The translations under genes and the position numbers were made by a program. A model generated the notes under the pieces. The model ran no database searches, had not been told where the DNA came from, and saw only the letters and a program-made list of their open reading frames with translations. A stretch of 64,000 nt of DNA from Sclerodactyla briareus (taxonomy: Eukaryota > Echinodermata > Holothuroidea > Dendrochirotida > Sclerodactylidae): positions 1 to 64,000 of the forward strand of contig JAODTK010003554.1 in NCBI GenBank assembly GCA_026419785.1. The letters are read 5' to 3'. Of the stretch, positions 60,851-64,000 are shown piece by piece (the stretch's first letter is position 1; each line of letters begins with the position of its first letter).

Positions 60851-60909
60851 AATTTAAAAGAATGTCTTTTCCAATTTTATAATAAATATGGTCACAACAT
60901 TGATTTCAC

Positions 60910-61075
60910 CTGGTCCACCTCCTTCTTCTGCCTGAGTCTCTCAGCGTCAGCCTCCGATATATCTTGAGGATTTCCTCTCCTCGGCCTCCTGAGCGTCGAG
61001 ATAGGCCTTGCTCTCGACCGCCTGCTGCTTCATGCGCTGCAGCTCAGCCTTGAGGGCGTCCTTCTCCTTCTCACT
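60910..61075 (-). CDS. CFAP58: CFAP58 exon (ELQRMKQQA block)
   Basis: Acceptor 'ccttgctacag' and donor 'gaccag/gtgaaa'. Encodes 'SEKEKDALKAELQRMKQQAV', 'ESKAYLDAQEAEERK', and after a one-base deletion in 'aggaaatcc' 'EADAERLRQKKEVDQ'. Classic heptad-rich coiled coil. Confidence 0.95.
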
Positions 61076-62082
61076 CTGTAGCAAGGAATATGAGCGGATG
61101 TCATATTCATATAACCGGATAAAGTCAGCTATGAGTATGAGTAACACCAGATGTTAGGATAATGGTTCAGATGGCTCAGTGTTGGTAGCAATCCTACCAG
61201 ATATCACATATCGCATATATCAGTAAACAATCCACTGTGAACCATACCTTTTAATTTTGCTTACTCACACAATGAGTCAAACACTGAATCACATTTGCTT
61301 ACATTTCTAGATACTACTCCAGTAGGTTACCCCTACCTATATTTTTTTCATATTATTAGAACCCTTCTACCTATTCTAGTGAGAACAATCTGCTTATGCA
61401 AACTCATGTGTGCGCCCGAATCTTCAAGGCATGATAAAAAAATGTGTTCTTTTTGAAAAACCAGCAAGAAGGAAAGTAATATAGTGGGATTCAAATGAAA
61501 CTTACAAAATGTCTGTGAGAATATGGAGAGTTGCCATTGATTCCTCTTGAATTCTGCTAACAAGATACCAGGTGTCAGCATTACACTTGTAGAGTCTCGA
61601 TAGCCTTGGCATCTCCTGCCTTCACCCACCCCCCCCCCCCCCCCCCCCCCCCTCCCCCCCCCCCCCCCCACCACCCACAGATGTCCTCATCAGGGGAAAT
61701 TCGTTCAGTAAAATGAATAACTCAACAGGACAACACACCTTAACAACTCCACATATTAGGGTGTGGGGTTTTGACTTGCCTCTCGTCCCTTATTATTACA
61801 TGTCCCTCTCTGCACAGTTGAGTTTTAGAGATAATCATTGCATGACCATTGGTATTTTTACAAGATTGGTAAGGTGCAGTCATTCATTCGGTCGATATCA
61901 AATTCCAAACCAAATCAAGGGGGGTATTCCATTACCAACAGCAATGTGTCTACATTTCTCATTCTTTGTTTGCTCCACCAAATCCTACTTTTTGGAATTC
62001 ATTCTGTTTTTCATTCTCTGATTTCTTATTGAATCTGGGAACAATCGCTATATTTTGAGATTCTCCCAAAGTAGCTCCATAC
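61076..62082. other. CFAP58 intron with long poly-C tract
   Basis: Poly-C with few interruptions at 61,626-61,670; no exon. A tract this long is prone to length error. Confidence 0.6.
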
Positions 62083-62198
62083 CTCTGATGATCGAGATGT
62101 TCCCTGACCAGTGCTGCTTCCTTGGCCGTAATCTCCTCCTTAGCTGGTCAATCGGTTGATTCTAACTTCAGCTTCCTCTTCATTTCGGTGATTTCATC
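62083..62198 (-). CDS. CFAP58: CFAP58 exon (KEAALVREH block)
   Basis: Acceptor 'cttctttag' and donor 'cagag/gtatgg'. Encodes 'DEITEMKRKLK', a disturbed stretch where the family has a short helix ending DQLKEE, then 'EEITAKEAALVREHLDHQR'. Two indels fall in the middle. Confidence 0.9.
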
Positions 62199-62281
62199 CT
62201 AAAGAAGAAAACAATGTCCGTCAGAGGGTGAGTTGACTACTGGGTAGGAATTCTTGGTTTCCTGGTAATTTTGGTGCTGAA

Positions 62282-62298
62282 AAAAAAAAAAAAAAAAA
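62282..62298 (+). repeat. Poly-A tract, 5' edge of LINE block
   Basis: A run of about 19 A bases just before the reverse-transcriptase fragment. It may be part of the target site or a remnant of another insertion. Confidence 0.6.
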
Positions 62299-62309
62299 TC
62301 TGCCCAAAT

Positions 62310-63185
62310 ATTTCTGGTTTTGTCGTCGGGGGTTTTATGCAGACTTCCACTGGGATGGAATGCTTTTTCCGACGACTCCCTCCTGCCTTGGTTACAGCAA
62401 TCTCTGGGATCATTCTATCGGATTAATTCTTCCATTCCCTCCACACTTCAGTCGGGAACCTATATACTCCTTCAGGGTGCCACTCATCAGTGGAGAATCC
62501 TTTTTCGTGCTTGGTCATGTCCTTCCTCCCCCGTTCCCCATCCGCCTTTTGATTACACTCGATAGTAACAAAAAACTATGAACTGGTTGTCCTGCCCTGC
62601 TGTTGCACGTTCATTTGGTCCACTAGCGAAATCACTGTTCCAGAATTTCTGTAGTTCCAATTTCCCTCCACTATTGACACCTGATAGTTCTTCGGCCATG
62701 ATACTCTCTCCAAATGCCATTAATCTCTTCTGTTCCATGATCAATGCCCATGCATCTTTGGCTAGTTTCGTGGGTGACATCTCTGACATTACCTCCACCA
62801 CTCGCATGGTTCTCAAAGGAGCCGGTTGGACACGAGGAAGGCTCAGGTCCTGACGGCATTCATCTAATTGTTCTCCTGCACTTGCCTCCTTGGAAACTAA
62901 CTATGATAATGTTTACCGGGGGAATTGCCCTCCTGAGTCCTCTCCATCTCTGTTCGGGTAGATGGTGCTCTCATTGAGGCTTTTCCAGATCAATGCGGTG
63001 TGCCTCAGGTATGGTTTTTTCCCCTACACTCTTCATTAATGACTGTCTCGGCCCACTCTCTGAAAAGCGTTAATTCCCTATGCAAATCATTCTACCTTCA
63101 CCATTCACGCCTCTTTTTTTTTACCCAGAATTGATATGGATTTTGCTCTTGATCCTGCCTTAGCTGCTGATCTGTTAATATGAGT
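62310..63185 (+). pseudogene. Non-LTR retrotransposon RT fragment
   Basis: Plus-strand, antisense to CFAP58 within its intron. Frames give 'FVGDISDITS', 'EEGSGPDGIHLIVL' (about 62,838-62,880, the SGPDGIP-type RT motif), then, after an apparent internal deletion, 'VRVDGALIEAF' and 'GVPQV' (about 62,955-63,010), 'YTLFINDCLGPLSE' and 'YANHSTFTIH' near 63,080. The catalytic YADD box therefore reads YANH. The element is inactive as written. Confidence 0.8.
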
Positions 63186-63720
63186 TGACTCAATGAGGTG
63201 TGTTTGCTGCCTCATAGAGTTCTGTTGCTGCTTCACTCATACCTGAGACTCATTAGGTCATTGGCTTACCGGTTCCTGTGCCTGTACTGCTTCATATAGA
63301 TTTCTGTTGGCTGCTTCAGTTCTCTACCTAACTGAATGAGGTTTTTTTGCTGTACAGGTTTCTGCCACTGTGCATTACCTCATAGAGGCTCTATTGCTGC
63401 TACGTCCTATACCTGAGAATCAATGAGGTTTTTGCTGTACATGTTCTGTCCCCTGTGGTACTACCTCACAGAGGTTCGTTGCTGCTTCAGTTCCCTTACC
63501 CCGAGACCTCATGAGGTTTGCTGTAGCAGGTTTCTGTCGCTGTGTACTAACTCCTAGAGGGTCTATTGCTGCTTCATCCCCCTTACCTGAACTCAATGTA
63601 GTTTTTTGCGTAGCAGTTTCTGTCGCTGTGTACTACCTCATGAGTTTTCTATTGCTCTTCATCCCCTTACATGAGACGCATGATTTCTGCTGCCTCATAG
63701 ATCTCTATCTGCTCGTTTCC
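63180..63720 (-). repeat. ~86-bp tandem array derived from a CFAP58 exon
   Basis: About seven degenerate copies of a unit that, on the minus strand, equals the 3' ~78 bp of the adjacent exon ('KQQQNLYEAV', 'RSDRNLYSKNL') plus its donor (CAG/GTAAGG-like) and a few intron bases. Copies begin near 63,582, 63,494, 63,408, 63,325 and 63,239, with partial ones at 63,660-63,720 and 63,180-63,238. Divergence between copies is roughly 15-25%, far higher than in the 51-kb array, so this one is older or error-rich. Spacing is not a multiple of three. Confidence 0.9.
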
Positions 63721-63724
63721 TTAC

Positions 63725-63872
63725 CTGAACCTCACTGAGGTTTTTGCTGTACAGGTTCCTGTCGCTCCGTACTGCCTCATAGAGGTTCTGTTGCTGTTTC
63801 AGTTTGGTCTCTGCCTCAGCGATCTTCTTCTTGTAATCAAAGATCTGCACTCCGCGGACCTTCACGTCTTCC
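63725..63872 (-). CDS. CFAP58: CFAP58 exon (IFDYKKKIAEAE block), first in window
   Basis: CFAP58 (formerly CCDC147) is an all-coiled-coil protein of motile cilia and sperm flagella, needed for axoneme and mid-piece integrity. This is the most 5' exon present; the gene continues beyond the right edge. Minus-strand acceptor 'ctccacacag' and donor 'ttcag/gtaagg'. Encodes 'EDVKVRGVQIFDYKKKIAEA', 'ETKLKQQQNLYEAV' and 'RSDRNLYSKNLSEVQ' without interruption, nearly identical to vertebrate CFAP58 about midway along the protein. Together the eight exons in the window cover roughly the C-terminal half. This exon is the only clean one, and its 3' half seeds the tandem array immediately downstream. Confidence 0.97.
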
Positions 63873-64000
63873 CTGTGTGGAGAACCTTGGAAAAAGCCTA
63901 TGATTACTTGTTATTTGACATGTTCCACATTCTCCAAGGGTAGAAAATATTTGTTACATTTTATTTTTTAGAGAGAACTCCTTTGACATTGACAAACAGT

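Noticed and set aside
61348-61674. Gly-rich minus-strand frame of 108 codons
   Set aside because: The glycine run is the complement of a poly-C tract in an intron.

Overview
This is eukaryotic DNA, almost certainly from a marine invertebrate animal. Two multi-exon genes can be read exon by exon across GT/AG introns. The rest is dominated by satellites, Penelope-like, gypsy and non-LTR retroelement relics, and tRNA-derived SINEs. The gene families fit a marine deuterostome such as an echinoderm, hemichordate or lancelet, but I cannot name the species. Nearly every coding exon has one or two single-base indels, mostly in homopolymers, while splice sites stay intact. This looks like an incompletely polished long-read assembly, so frames here are unreliable and 'frameshifts' should not automatically be read as pseudogenes.

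Layout. 1-4.4 kb: no gene; one degraded tRNA-Lys-like sequence. 4.4-21.3 kb: a satellite-like array of a ~300-bp unit (called family A here) with a ~2.37-kb higher-order repeat and internal inversions. It is interrupted by a SINE, a decayed Penelope-like element (13.1-16.0 kb) and an internally deleted gypsy LTR element (16.1-18.4 kb). 21.3-23.9 kb: microsatellites, a hammerhead-like motif and an inverted-repeat element.

23.9-32.1 kb, plus strand: a multi-exon gene for a large uncharacterised metazoan protein, which I believe belongs to the DUF6729-bearing family. Its middle exons carry an Asp/Asp/Glu arrangement resembling RNase H-fold transposases. Its 3' end overlaps local duplications that continue to 33.3 kb. 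34-48.9 kb: more family A, dispersed families B, E and G, short tandem duplications, a minus-strand LINE endonuclease tail and a possible TTAA-flanked MITE.

48.9-63.9 kb, minus strand: the last eight exons of CFAP58 (CCDC147), a coiled-coil protein of motile cilia and sperm flagella. The 5' part of the gene lies beyond the right edge. Its introns hold a reverse-transcriptase fragment, a SINE, a LINE tail and tandem repeats.

The most striking observation is that two CFAP58 exons are each followed, directly after their own donor splice site, by an intronic tandem array. In each array the repeat unit is the 3' half of that exon plus the donor site (164-bp units at 51.06-51.81 kb; ~86-bp units at 63.18-63.80 kb). 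These minisatellites appear to have been seeded from exons and carry multiple copies of a real 5' splice site.
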